DNA from: Variovorax jilinensis | GTDB lineage: Bacteria > Pseudomonadota > Gammaproteobacteria > Burkholderiales > Burkholderiaceae_C | Length of the DNA: 64,000 nucleotides | NCBI RefSeq assembly: GCF_030316885.1 | Contig: NZ_JASZYQ010000012.1 | Location: 1 to 64,000, forward strand | Direction: 5' to 3' | Part shown: positions 37,461 through 47,723 of the stretch, piece after piece | Layout of the letters: each line of letters opens with the position of its first letter | How positions within the stretch are numbered: position 1 is the stretch's first letter | The notes under the pieces: generated by a model | The model's database searches: none | What the model saw: the letters and a program-made list of their open reading frames with translations, nothing else | Told to the model about the DNA's origin: nothing | Program-made: the position numbers and the translations under genes

Positions 37461-39022
37461 GGTCGTGGACTCTCGGGTTCGATGGCGAAGCCGTCCGTGC
37501 CGGGCGCGGGCAATGGCTGGGCCAGCAGGCTCTTCCAGTCGCTGCGCCGGCCCATGATCTCGCGGGTCGCGTCGTCGACCACGGGGCGGCTGCGCGCCTC
37601 TTCCCAGCCGCCGCCCATCGCCTTGTAGATCGCGATCAGGCTGTGCGTCAGGCTGCCGCGCGCGCTCACCAGTTGTTCCTGCAGGCCGAACAGGGCGCGC
37701 TGCGAGTCGAGCACGCGCTGGAAGTCGGTCAGGCCTTCGCGGTATTGGAGCGTCGCGATCTCGAGCGAGCGCCGCGCCGCCTTCACCGCTTCCGCCAGCA
37801 ACGCGATCTGCTCGCGGGTGCGCGCGAAGGCGACCGCACCATCGTCGACCTCCCGCGCCGCGCCGAGCACCGTGGCCTGGTATTGCGCGTAGAGCTGCTG
37901 GAACCGCGCGTCCTGCAGCAGCACCGTGTTGCTGAGCCGGCCGTGGTCGAACACGTTCCACACCAGGCTCGGACCCATCGCCCAGTTCGACACGTTGGGC
38001 GAGCCGCTCATCGAGGTGGCCGAAAGTCCGAGCGAGCCGATCAACGAGATCGAGGGATAGAGGTCGGCGACGCTCACGCCGATCAGGGCCGACTGCGCGG
38101 CCAGCTGGATCTCGGCCGCGCGCACGTCGGGCCGGCGCCGCAACAGGTCGGCCGGCAGATCAACGATGAGCTGCAGCTCGGTCTTCGGAATTCCCTGCCG
38201 GCCCGCGGCCAGCTCGGGCAGCGGACCCGGCGGGCGTGCCAGCAGCATCGCGAGCGCGTTCTGCGTCTGGCGCAGCACAATCTCAAGCTGCGGGATGGTA
38301 GCGAGGGTGCTGATGTACTGGGCCCGGGCCTGCTGCACGTCGAGCTCGGAATCGTTGCCGCTCTTGTAGAGCAGCTCCGTGATGTCGAGGCTGCGCTTCT
38401 GCAGCGCCGCGTTCTCGCGGGCGATTTGCAGCCGCACCTCGACCGTGCGGATCGAGGCGTAGAAGCCCGCCACCTGGGCAGCCATCAGCACCTGTATGTC
38501 GTCATATTGGGCGATGCTGGCAAAGTAGCCCGCGTCCGCAGCTTCGATGCTGCGGCGGAACTTGCCCCAGAAGTCGACTTCCCAGCTGATGCGGCCGCCG
38601 AGTTCGAGGACGGTTGTGCTGATGTCCGGACCACCGGCACGGCGCTGGCCCACGTTCAGCAGGTCGCCGGTCGCCTGCTGCATCTGCGGATAGAGAGCGC
38701 TGCCCACGATGCCGAGCTGCGCACGGGCTTCCATGATGCGCATGCCAGCCACTTGCACACTGGGGTTCGCGCGCTGCGCCTCGGCGATCAGCCGGTCCAG
38801 CGCCCGATCGTCGAAGGCGCGCCACCAGCTGGACTGAAGCTGGGCGTTCGCCACGCCGGGCGACTTTCCCTCAGGCAGTGTTTCGAGCGACCCACCCTTC
38901 CAGCCCGACAACCACGCAACCTCGGGCCGCTGGAAGTCGGGGCCCACGGTGGTGCAGCCGCCCAGGAACAGAACACCCGCGAGCGCCAGCGCGAGAGTTC
39001 CGGGTCTCCAGGAACGGACCAC
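37457..39022 (-). CDS. NodT-family outer-membrane efflux lipoprotein
   Basis: 521 residues from a GTG at 39022, five bases after the upstream stop; the longer ORF start overlaps the PerM-like gene and lacks a signal. Lipobox L-F-L-G-G-C. It contains the two OEP repeats with the typical P-E-V-A-W, R-A-N-P-S-V-Q-V-A and L-R-R-R-P-D-V-R-A-A-E motifs. It forms the outer-membrane channel of the same pump. Confidence 0.9.
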   Translation of the reverse strand: MVRSWRPGTLALALAGVLFLGGCTTVGPDFQRPEVAWLSGWKGGSLETLPEGKSPGVANAQLQSSWWRAFDDRALDRLIAEAQRANPSVQVAGMRIMEARAQLGIVGSALYPQMQQATGDLLNVGQRRAGGPDISTTVLELGGRISWEVDFWGKFRRSIEAADAGYFASIAQYDDIQVLMAAQVAGFYASIRTVEVRLQIARENAALQKRSLDITELLYKSGNDSELDVQQARAQYISTLATIPQLEIVLRQTQNALAMLLARPPGPLPELAAGRQGIPKTELQLIVDLPADLLRRRPDVRAAEIQLAAQSALIGVSVADLYPSISLIGSLGLSATSMSGSPNVSNWAMGPSLVWNVFDHGRLSNTVLLQDARFQQLYAQYQATVLGAAREVDDGAVAFARTREQIALLAEAVKAARRSLEIATLQYREGLTDFQRVLDSQRALFGLQEQLVSARGSLTHSLIAIYKAMGGGWEEARSRPVVDDATREIMGRRSDWKSLLAQPLPAPGTDGFAIEPESPRP

Positions 39023-39026
39023 TGTC

Positions 39027-40151
39027 TCAAGCCACGGTCGACGCCGAAGCAACCGCGGCGGGTGGCGCGTCGGGGTCGCTGGCAACCCATCGCATGAAGA
39101 TCTGGTAGCCCAATGCCAGCAACGTGGCTCCGACGAACATGCCCAGTATGCCGCTGCTCGCCAGACCGCCCAGCGCACCGAGCAGCACTACGGGCATCGG
39201 CGCGTCGACCCCGCGGCCAAGCAGCAGCGGCTTCAGGACGTTGTCGAGCATGCCCGCGAGGAAGAGCAGCACCGTGAAGATCGCGGCAGACACCGTCCCG
39301 TGTTCGGAACCCATCCAAAGAAAGGCGATCGCGGGGAGCGTCACCAGCAGCGCGGGTACTTGCGCTACGCCCAGAACCAGCACCACCATCGCGAGCACGC
39401 CTGCAAATGGCACGCCGGCGGAGAGCAGCAACAGGCCGACCACGATCGCCTGGATAAAGGCCACACCGAGCACACCGAGCGCAACGGCGCGAATGGTGGC
39501 GGTCGACAATCGTGCGAATTCCTCCCCGCGCCGGTTGTCAGCGACCCGGGCGAAGATGGCGCTCGCGCTGGCAGCCCCCGAGCCGCCGAAGGCCATGATG
39601 ACCCCCGCGATGATGAAGGAGAAGACAAACAGCAAGATGGTGCCGGCGATGCTAGCCACCATCTCGAGCGCGTGGATGGCGAGGCTGCCGAGCTGCGGCT
39701 GGAAACGCTGCATCACCGCGGGGAGGTCGGTATGGGCCACCGACCACAGGCTGTGGACCTTGTTGCCGATCAGCGGCCACTCGACGACGCTGGCCGGCGG
39801 CGCCGGAATCTGCAGACTGTGCTCGCGCAGCCGGTCGACCAGTTCATGCACCGAGTCGCCCATCGAGGACAGCAGCGCCGCGGTTGGCGCAACGATGAGG
39901 AGCAGGCCGGCCAAAACGATCAGCGTCGCCGCCCTCCCCTGACGCCCTCCCAACGCGCGTGCGAGCCGGGTGCAGGCCGGATACAGCGTGACGGCCAGAA
40001 TCAGTGCCCAGGCCATCAGCGCGAGGAAGGGAGAAAAGATCCGGTAGCAAAGCGCGGTCAACGCAAACACCATGCCGGCCCTGATGAAGACGTCGAGCAG
40101 TTTGCGCGTAAGCCGCTGCTCGACAGCGAGTTCGACGTGTGATGGGGACAT
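39027..40151 (-). CDS. AI-2E/PerM-family membrane protein
   Basis: 374 residues, with AGGAAGG upstream of the ATG. The family shape is present: two to three N-terminal membrane helices, a soluble loop (about 90-150), and a C-terminal group including G-V-L-A-M-V-V-L-V-L-G-V-A-Q-V-P and P-L-L-L-G-R-G-V. Family members export small molecules, autoinducer-2 among them, by an unknown mechanism. As first gene of the efflux set it may widen its substrate range; that is inference. Confidence 0.85.
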   Translation of the reverse strand: MSPSHVELAVEQRLTRKLLDVFIRAGMVFALTALCYRIFSPFLALMAWALILAVTLYPACTRLARALGGRQGRAATLIVLAGLLLIVAPTAALLSSMGDSVHELVDRLREHSLQIPAPPASVVEWPLIGNKVHSLWSVAHTDLPAVMQRFQPQLGSLAIHALEMVASIAGTILLFVFSFIIAGVIMAFGGSGAASASAIFARVADNRRGEEFARLSTATIRAVALGVLGVAFIQAIVVGLLLLSAGVPFAGVLAMVVLVLGVAQVPALLVTLPAIAFLWMGSEHGTVSAAIFTVLLFLAGMLDNVLKPLLLGRGVDAPMPVVLLGALGGLASSGILGMFVGATLLALGYQIFMRWVASDPDAPPAAVASASTVA

Positions 40152-40282
40152 GGTTCGCCTTCCTGTTCCAGTACTTCATGGTCCCGTCATGCCGAGGCCG
40201 CAGCGCGGCAGCGCCGCTGCATCGCTGTGCTCTCCGGGCAGTGCGGGATCAACGTGCTTCCGCGTTGCTCGCCCAGCGCCGG

Positions 40283-41269
40283 TCACTCAGGTTTGAAGTC
40301 GATCGATTTGAGGATCGCACCGATGCGGTCGTGGTTGGCGCGCAGCACCTTGGTGAGTTCGTCGGAGGAGCGCGGTTGTCCGGAATCGAGGCCGAATTCG
40401 CGCAACTGAGCCTGCGTGGCCGGACGCGCCATGACCTTCATCACGGCATCGCGCATGCGGGCCTGGGCGGCCGCCGGAACGTCGGTCGGAATGAACAGGC
40501 CAAGCCAGACCAGCGCCTCCAGCTGGGGATAACCCAGTTCGGCAAAGGTCGGCACGTCGGGCAGATTGGGCGAGCGCTGCGGCAGACTCACGGCGTAGGG
40601 CTTGATCTTGCCGCTCTTGATCAGCGGCACCGCATTCGGGATACCCGCGAACATCAGCGGGATGTGGCCGCCCATGACGTCGACCAGCGCGGGTGGCGTG
40701 CCCTTGTAGCCCACGTGCGTCATGTCGATGCCGGCTGCCTTGTTGAGTTGCAGGCCCATCACGTGCGATACGGTGCCGGCGCTGTAGGAGGCGTAGCTCA
40801 CCTTGCCCGGATTGGCCTTCACGTAGCTCACGAGTTCCGGCAAGGTCCGAGCCGGCACCGCCGGATTGCCGACCAGCACCAGGCCACCGCGTGCCACTTC
40901 GGCCAGTGGCCGCACTTCCTTCGTCATGTCGATGCGCAGCTTGACGATGTGCGGAATCTCGGTGACGAGCGCATCGAGTGCGAGGACCATCGTGTTGCCG
41001 TCGTGCGGCGCCTGCAGCATGTCGTTGACCGCGAGGGCGCCGCCGGCACCGGCCTTCGGCTCGACGATCGCCGTCTGGTTGAGTTCCTTCTGCAGACCTT
41101 CGACCAGCAGGCGCCCGACCACGTCGAGTGAGCCACCGGGCGGGCCCGCCACGATCACACGGATCGGCTTGTCGGTGGGCGCCTGGGCCAGTGCCGAGGG
41201 CAGTGCGAGCGTGCCGAGCGCTGCGGCCAGCAGGGCCGCAAGGGCGCGGCGGTGGAAAAGGGGTGTCAT
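40283..41269 (-). CDS. Bug-family tripartite tricarboxylate transporter receptor, copy 1
   Basis: 328 residues from the ATG at 41269 (AAGGAAC upstream). Signal peptide ends near A-L-A-Q. The Bug motifs P-I-R-V-I-V-A-G-P-P-G-G-S-L-D and V-V-E-P-K-A-G-A-G-G are present. These receptors bind carboxylates for TctAB; no tctAB genes are in the window. An ATTGTTGACAAT operator lies 80 bases upstream, so it probably shares control with the catabolic operons to its right. Confidence 0.92.
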   Translation of the reverse strand: MTPLFHRRALAALLAAALGTLALPSALAQAPTDKPIRVIVAGPPGGSLDVVGRLLVEGLQKELNQTAIVEPKAGAGGALAVNDMLQAPHDGNTMVLALDALVTEIPHIVKLRIDMTKEVRPLAEVARGGLVLVGNPAVPARTLPELVSYVKANPGKVSYASYSAGTVSHVMGLQLNKAAGIDMTHVGYKGTPPALVDVMGGHIPLMFAGIPNAVPLIKSGKIKPYAVSLPQRSPNLPDVPTFAELGYPQLEALVWLGLFIPTDVPAAAQARMRDAVMKVMARPATQAQLREFGLDSGQPRSSDELTKVLRANHDRIGAILKSIDFKPE

Positions 41270-41348
41270 GGAATGTTCCTTCTGGTCGGATCTGCCCGCC
41301 GGCAACCGTTGGAGTAAATCGCGTACCCAAAGAATAGTGTATGTTAGG

Positions 41349-41360
41349 ATTGTTGACAAT
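41349..41360. promoter_or_regulatory. GntR-type operator ATTGTTGACAAT, copy 2
   Basis: Same 12-base palindrome as copies 1, 3 and 4, preceded by GTTAGG as in copy 3. It is placed 80 bases upstream of the Bug receptor gene. Confidence 0.75.
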
Positions 41361-41477
41361 ACTACATTCAGAGAAAACTGTGGCTTCGGCGAACCGGTCT
41401 CTCTCAAGCGCGCAACCGCCATTTCCTCATCTGCCTCCTCGGCCGGAACGTGGCTTCATTCCGGTACCTCCGGCCGC

Positions 41478-43076
41478 TCAACGCATCGTGCGCCCCACCG
41501 GGCCCAGTCGCCGGGCGGTCACCCGGACGGCGTCCTCGACCCAGGCGCACAGCAGCGGCCGGGTCGCTGAAGGCTCGACGATGTCCAGCACTCCGAAGCG
41601 CTCGGCCGTGCGCATCGGCGACGAGATCGCGTGGTAGTGCGCCTCGAGCTCCAGCCGATGGGCGACCGGATCCTCGGCGGCCGCGATGTCCTTCTTGTAG
41701 GCCGCAGCCACGCCACCCTCGACCGGGATCGAGCCCCAGCGTGCGGACGGCCAAGCGTAGCGGTTCGGCAGCGCGGTCCCAGAAGGGCCGTGCCACGGGC
41801 TCAGCATCGCGCCGGCGAGCCCCACGCAGCGCCGCAGCACGATCGCGAGCCACGGCACGCCCGACTGCTCGATCGCATTCAGCGCCTGCATCGCGGCGGC
41901 CAGCGTGCCTTCGCGCTCGGCATCCGGGCCGGTCATCACGCCGGGCTGATCCGCGAGGTTGACGATCGGCAGGTGGAAGGTGTCGCACAGGTCGACGAAG
42001 CGCGCCATCTTGAGTGCCGCCGCCCGCGTGAGCGCGCCGCCCATCACCATCGGGTTGTTGGTCATCACGCCGACGGCATGGCCGTCCAGCCGGGCCAGGC
42101 AGGTGATCACCGAGCCGCCGAAGTCCGGCGACATCTCGAACACCGAGCCCTGATCGAAGATGGCGGAAAGAATCCTCCGTGGCTGAAAGATCTTGCGCTT
42201 GTCGGCCGGGATCGCGCGGTCCAGCCACGGATCGCGTCGATCGACCGGGTCCTCGCAGGCGATGCGCGGCGGTTGCTCCCACACGTTGGCGGGCAGGTAG
42301 GAGAGGAATCGGCGGGTGGCCTGCAGCGCCTCTTCCTCGCTGTCGACGGCCAGGTGCACCGTACCGCTGAAGCGGTGCATCGCGTCATAGCCGCCAAGCG
42401 CCTCCTTGTCGATCTCCATGCCGAGCGCCTGCTTCACGACCGGTGGCCCGCCCGCGAAGATCTGGCTCTTGCCGCGGATCATGATCGCCAGATGCGACGA
42501 CGCCACGCGCAGCGCTCCCAGGCCCGCACAGGCACCCAGCGCGATGCCAACCACGGGTACCGCGCCGAGCAACTGCGTCATCGGCAGCAGCGGGTAGCCC
42601 GGGATCTTGGTGTGGCCGAGCTTGTCGAGCAGCTTGACGCTGCCACCCGCGCTGTCGATCAGGCGCACGATCGGCAGCTTGTATTCCCAGGCGTAGCGGT
42701 CGGCAAAGATCCATTTCTCGGACACTGAGCCCTCCGAGGAGCCCGCGCGGATTGTGAAATCATCCGCGGCGACCACCGCGCGTCGGCCCTCGATGCGGCC
42801 GATTCCGACCACCGCATTGCTGGGCGTGAAGCTCTCGCGCCTGCGGTCCGCGCCGTACTTGACGCCACCGGCCAGTGCGCCGATCTCTTTGAAGCTCCCG
42901 GCATCGAGCAGATGGTCGATGCGCTCGCGTGCAGTGAGCTTGCCGGCTGCGTGGTGGCGCGCTACCTGTTCCTCACCGCCGTGCGCGTGCGCGATCGCGC
43001 GGCGCTGCGCCAGTTCCTCCAGGTCGTCGGCCCATTCGCCGCGCGCGGGGCCGCTGGTCTCGATCGTCGTCGTCAT
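41478..43076 (-). CDS. Biotin-dependent acyl-CoA carboxyltransferase beta subunit (PccB-like), copy 1
   Basis: 532 residues. It has two crotonase-like carboxyltransferase halves: the N-terminal half with S-A-G-G-S-V-K-L and C-A-G-L-G-A; the C-terminal half with G-G-S-V-I-T-C-L-A-R-L, N-N-P-M-V-M-G-G-A-L and A-D-Q-P-G-V-M-T-G. In PccB-like enzymes these hold acyl-CoA and biotin. The C-terminal half has L-A-D-Q-P-G where the relative at 54736 has L-V-D-T-P-G, so substrates may differ. The ATG overlaps the synthetase stop (ATGA); it is the last gene of a four-gene operon with a biotin carrier, GntR and acyl-CoA synthetase. Confidence 0.92.
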   Translation of the reverse strand: MTTTIETSGPARGEWADDLEELAQRRAIAHAHGGEEQVARHHAAGKLTARERIDHLLDAGSFKEIGALAGGVKYGADRRRESFTPSNAVVGIGRIEGRRAVVAADDFTIRAGSSEGSVSEKWIFADRYAWEYKLPIVRLIDSAGGSVKLLDKLGHTKIPGYPLLPMTQLLGAVPVVGIALGACAGLGALRVASSHLAIMIRGKSQIFAGGPPVVKQALGMEIDKEALGGYDAMHRFSGTVHLAVDSEEEALQATRRFLSYLPANVWEQPPRIACEDPVDRRDPWLDRAIPADKRKIFQPRRILSAIFDQGSVFEMSPDFGGSVITCLARLDGHAVGVMTNNPMVMGGALTRAAALKMARFVDLCDTFHLPIVNLADQPGVMTGPDAEREGTLAAAMQALNAIEQSGVPWLAIVLRRCVGLAGAMLSPWHGPSGTALPNRYAWPSARWGSIPVEGGVAAAYKKDIAAAEDPVAHRLELEAHYHAISSPMRTAERFGVLDIVEPSATRPLLCAWVEDAVRVTARRLGPVGRTMR

Positions 43077-44650
43077 GGTGTCGTCGCTCCTTGGGGTTGG
43101 CGCGCCAGGTAGGCATCGCGCAGGTCGTTCTTGGTCACCTTGCCGGCGTGATTGCGCGGCAGCGCATCGACGAACTCGATGACCCGCGGCTTCTTGTAGC
43201 CGGCGATCAGCTCGCCGCAATGCGCCGAGAGCGCACCCGCCTCGATCGCATGGCCCGGGCGGCGCACCACGAAGGCCGCCACCACCTCGCCCCACTGCGC
43301 ATCGGGCAGGCCGAGCACCGCGACCTCGGCCACGCCCGGATAGGCCTGTACCGCATCCTCGACCTCGCGCGCATAGACGTTGAAGCCGCCGCTGATCATC
43401 ATGTCCTTGTTGCGTCCGACGATGTAGAGGAAGCCCTCGTCGTCGAGGCGTCCGAGGTCGCCGCTGTAGTACCAGCCGTCGCGGATCGATTCGCGCTCGA
43501 GGTCGGGGCGGCGCCAGAACGCCACCTCTCCGATGCCGCGGTGGCGGATCGCGATCTCACCGATCTCGCCTGCGGCCAGTGGCCGGCCCTCGGCGTCGCG
43601 CACCGTGATCTGCACGTCCGTCGTCGGCCGGCCGCAGGACGCGATGCGTGCCGACGGCCGGCCGTCCTCCAGGTGCTCGTGCGGATAGAGCACGCACAAC
43701 GGCTGGACGGCCTCGGTCATGCCGTACTGCTGGCGCAGGATCGGGCCTAGGCGCTCGAGCGCCTCGTGAATCATGGGCGTGGGCGTTGGCGCGGTGCCAT
43801 AGTGGACACGCCGAAGCGCCGACAGGTCGGCGTCGGGCCTGGCCGCCAGCGTCGCGAGCAGGCGCCCGAGCATCGTGGGCACCACCATCAGCTGGCTGAT
43901 GCGATCGCGCGCGATGCGGTCGACCACCTCCTCGGCATCAAAGCGGTCGGCCACGATGTTGCGCGCGCCGCGCAGGTAGCAGGGCAGCAGGTGCACCCCG
44001 GCCGCATGCGTGAGCGGGCCCACATGCAGCATCGCGTCGTCGACGCCGAGCCCGTATTCCATCGCCGCGAACTGGTTCGCGAGCCGCGCCTCAAAGCGCC
44101 GGATGCTGTAGGCGACGCCCTTGGGCTGACCGGTCGTGCCCGAGGTGTAGGCGATGCGCAGCAGCAGGTCGTCCGGCACCCTGAGACCGGGCGCGCCATC
44201 GGCGGCGCGCGCGAGCAGCGCATCGAAGTCGAGCACTTGTGCATCGCGCCAACCCACGCCCACCACATGACGCAGCGAAGGCACGAGCCCGCGCACCTGC
44301 TGCGCAATCTCCTGGAACTCGGGCCCGGCGACCAGCACCGAGGCTCCGGCGTCGTTGAGGATGGCCGCCTGCTCGCGCATGGTATGGCGCGCGTTGAGCG
44401 CGACGTAGCCCTGGGCCGCCTTCTCGGCGCCGAACTGGCTCTCGATGCTCTGCACGGAGTTGTTGAGCAGCACGGCGACGCGCTCGCCGGGACGCAGGCC
44501 GAGGCCGATCAGCGCGTTGGCGAACTGGTTGCTGCGCCGCTCGATCTCGGTGTAGCTGTAGCTGCGGTCGCGGAACACGACGGCGGGTCGGTCTCGATAC
44601 TGACCGGCGGCCCAGGACAGCGCCTGGCCCGCGATTCTTTCGGAAGTCAT
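43073..44650 (-). CDS. AMP-forming acyl-CoA synthetase, copy 1
   Basis: 525 residues. The adenylate-forming signature is Y-T-S-G-T-T-G-Q-P-K-G-V; Y-Y-S-G-D-L-G-R and the hinge G-R-N-K-D-M-M-I-S-G-G-F-N-V-Y follow, and the C-terminal Lys is in H-A-G-K-V-T-K. It activates a carboxylic acid to its CoA thioester. Overlaps on both sides (ATGA with GntR upstream and with the carboxyltransferase downstream) fix it within the operon. The substrate is unknown; the product is the likely substrate of the next gene's enzyme. Confidence 0.93.
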   Translation of the reverse strand: MTSERIAGQALSWAAGQYRDRPAVVFRDRSYSYTEIERRSNQFANALIGLGLRPGERVAVLLNNSVQSIESQFGAEKAAQGYVALNARHTMREQAAILNDAGASVLVAGPEFQEIAQQVRGLVPSLRHVVGVGWRDAQVLDFDALLARAADGAPGLRVPDDLLLRIAYTSGTTGQPKGVAYSIRRFEARLANQFAAMEYGLGVDDAMLHVGPLTHAAGVHLLPCYLRGARNIVADRFDAEEVVDRIARDRISQLMVVPTMLGRLLATLAARPDADLSALRRVHYGTAPTPTPMIHEALERLGPILRQQYGMTEAVQPLCVLYPHEHLEDGRPSARIASCGRPTTDVQITVRDAEGRPLAAGEIGEIAIRHRGIGEVAFWRRPDLERESIRDGWYYSGDLGRLDDEGFLYIVGRNKDMMISGGFNVYAREVEDAVQAYPGVAEVAVLGLPDAQWGEVVAAFVVRRPGHAIEAGALSAHCGELIAGYKKPRVIEFVDALPRNHAGKVTKNDLRDAYLARQPQGATTP

Positions 44651-45396
44651 TGGAGGATGTCCTTGTGGGGTGGCGGCTGCGACACCGGCGGCGCGGCCAC
44701 CGCTTGCAGCTGGCGCACGGCCTCGCGCCGCGACGCGTCGATCAGGCCTTCGATGGCCGAGGCGGCGCCATTCGCGTCGCCGGCCTCGAGGCAGCGGACC
44801 ATGGCACGCCAGGTGAGCGCCGATTCGCGACGCCGTGCCGCAGTGGCCAGGCCGAGCCTGGAATAGCGTCGCGTCTGCCGCGCGAGCGATCCGAGGATCT
44901 GCGCCAGCCGCTCGTTGCCGCAGGTTTCGCCCAGCAGGCGGCCGATCCGCACCGTGGCTTCGAGATGCGCCTCGGCGGCAGCGGGCTGGTTCGCGCGCGC
45001 CTCGAGTTCGCCGAGCTCGGCCTCGATGCGCGCGATAAGCAGCGGATCGACAGCCACCATGCGGCGCACCATGGCGCCGAGCAGGTCGCGGCGGATCTCG
45101 AAGATGTCGCTGACTTCCTGGATCGACAGCTGCGTCACGTGCGAACCCCGGTTGGGCAGGATGCACACGACCGAATCGCGCTCCAGGATGCGCAGCGCCT
45201 CGCGCACCGGCCCGCGGCTGACCGCGAACTGCTCGGCCAGCATCTCTTCGCGGATGCGCTCGCCCGGCGCATATTCGCCGCGCGCAATGGCCGCGAAGAT
45301 GCGTTCGGCGATCTGCTCGGGCAGCGACATCAGGGGCCGACCTCCTCGCAGGCCGGCCGTCGCGGCCGCCGCACCGGGCGTTCGCAGGAGGCTCAT
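44647..45396 (-). CDS. GntR-family regulator, FCD subgroup, copy 2
   Basis: 249 residues. The ATG at 45396 overlaps the biotin-carrier stop (ATGA); a shorter start at M-S-L-P-E-Q is possible. The winged-helix reads L-A-E-Q-F-A-V-S-R-G-P-V-R-E-A-L, and the FCD domain starts D-I-F-E-I-R-R-D. Highly similar to the 34420-35127 regulator over its whole length. It is embedded in the operon whose promoter carries the ATTGTTGACAAT palindrome, so it is the best candidate local repressor. Confidence 0.92.
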   Translation of the reverse strand: MSLLRTPGAAAATAGLRGGRPLMSLPEQIAERIFAAIARGEYAPGERIREEMLAEQFAVSRGPVREALRILERDSVVCILPNRGSHVTQLSIQEVSDIFEIRRDLLGAMVRRMVAVDPLLIARIEAELGELEARANQPAAAEAHLEATVRIGRLLGETCGNERLAQILGSLARQTRRYSRLGLATAARRRESALTWRAMVRCLEAGDANGAASAIEGLIDASRREAVRQLQAVAAPPVSQPPPHKDILQ

Positions 45397-45617
45397 TGCT
45401 CTTCGAACACCGCGATGTCCTGTCCCTCGCGCACCGCGGCGCCCTCGGCGACTAGGAGTTTGAGCAGCACGCCGTCGCCAGGTGCCACGACGGGGATTTC
45501 CATCTTCATGGATTCGAGAACCATGAGGGTGTCGTCGGCCTGCAGGGCCGCCCCCTCCGTGGCCACGATCTTCCATACGGTGCCTGTGATCTCGGACCGA
45601 ATCGTCTGTGTCGTCAT
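45393..45617 (-). CDS. Short biotin carboxyl carrier protein
   Basis: 74 residues: a lone biotinyl domain with E-S-M-K38-M-E (biotin on Lys38 by family) and the usual V-x-E-G-A-A-V-R-E-G-Q repeat half. It is comparable in size to the 1.3S-type or short biotin-carrier proteins rather than AccB. Its first residues M-T-T-Q-T-I-R are almost the same as those of the carboxyltransferase at 54736, and so is the upstream DNA. It is the first gene of its operon. Confidence 0.9.
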   Translation of the reverse strand: MTTQTIRSEITGTVWKIVATEGAALQADDTLMVLESMKMEIPVVAPGDGVLLKLLVAEGAAVREGQDIAVFEEQ

Positions 45618-45681
45618 TGCTTGGTTCCTCGAAATGGACCGGACCCAACCGGTCGATTGCGCGACTTTACTCGACATTAGG

Positions 45682-45693
45682 ATTGTTGACAAT
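45682..45693. promoter_or_regulatory. GntR-type operator ATTGTTGACAAT, copy 3, overlapping a plus-strand -35
   Basis: The palindrome lies between the two divergent operons. It contains TTGACA (45686-45691), and TCTAAT follows 18 bases later (45710-45715), a plausible promoter for the plus-strand accB-type operon. A regulator bound here would block RNA polymerase. The preceding word ACTTTACTCGACATT is shared with copy 4. Confidence 0.75.
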
Positions 45694-45776
45694 CAGATTA
45701 TGCTCATGATCTAATTCGATCCATCGCAGCCCCTGCTGCCTTGCGGACGCGTTCCGCCCACCCGGAGACAAGAGCA

Positions 45777-46277
45777 ATGACCCTTTCCCACAACGACGTG
45801 CGCCGGATCCTGGCGATCCTCGACAGCGCCGAACACCTCGATTCCCTGGACGTCACCGTGGGCGAATTCGAGCTCCATGCGCGCAAGCACGGCGCCGCAG
45901 GGGCGTTGCCCGTCAGCGGTCCGCGCACCGCTGCCGCCACCGGGCCTGCCGCAGATGCAGCCCCCGAGGCCGCTGCGACGCGTGGCACCGCCGCCAGCGC
46001 GGCCCCGCTCGCCGAGGTGCCTGCAGGCCTGGTCGCCGTGCGGGCACCGATGGTGGGCACCTTCTACCTGCGCCCGAGCCCCGACCAGCCGCCTTTCGTC
46101 ACAGTGGGCGGGACCGTGCAGTCTGGCGAGACGGTCTGCCTGGTCGAGGTGATGAAGATGTTCAACACGGTCAAGACGGAAATAGCAGGCACCGTGGAGC
46201 GCATCCTGGTGGGCAACGGACAACCCGTGCAGCACGATCAGATCGTGATGCTGATCAAGCCCGTGCAGGAGGCCTGA
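45777..46277 (+). CDS. AccB-type biotin carboxyl carrier protein
   Basis: 166 residues. The N-terminal segment (M-T-L-S-H-N-D-V-R-R-I-L-A-I-L-D) is like AccB, then an Ala/Pro linker (40-85), then a biotinyl domain with E-V-M-K127-M-F. It precedes the biotin carboxylase by three bases. With the short carrier on the other strand, the locus has two carriers, so different carboxyltransferases may draw on different carriers. Confidence 0.92.
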   Translation: MTLSHNDVRRILAILDSAEHLDSLDVTVGEFELHARKHGAAGALPVSGPRTAAATGPAADAAPEAAATRGTAASAAPLAEVPAGLVAVRAPMVGTFYLRPSPDQPPFVTVGGTVQSGETVCLVEVMKMFNTVKTEIAGTVERILVGNGQPVQHDQIVMLIKPVQEA

Positions 46278-46280
46278 GCG

Positions 46281-47719
<1,439 letters not shown>

Positions 47720-47723
<4 letters not shown>

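Noticed and set aside
37418-39097. Plus-strand open frame antisense to the NodT gene
   Set aside because: Arg/His/Leu-rich translation with no domain; the minus strand encodes a clear efflux lipoprotein.
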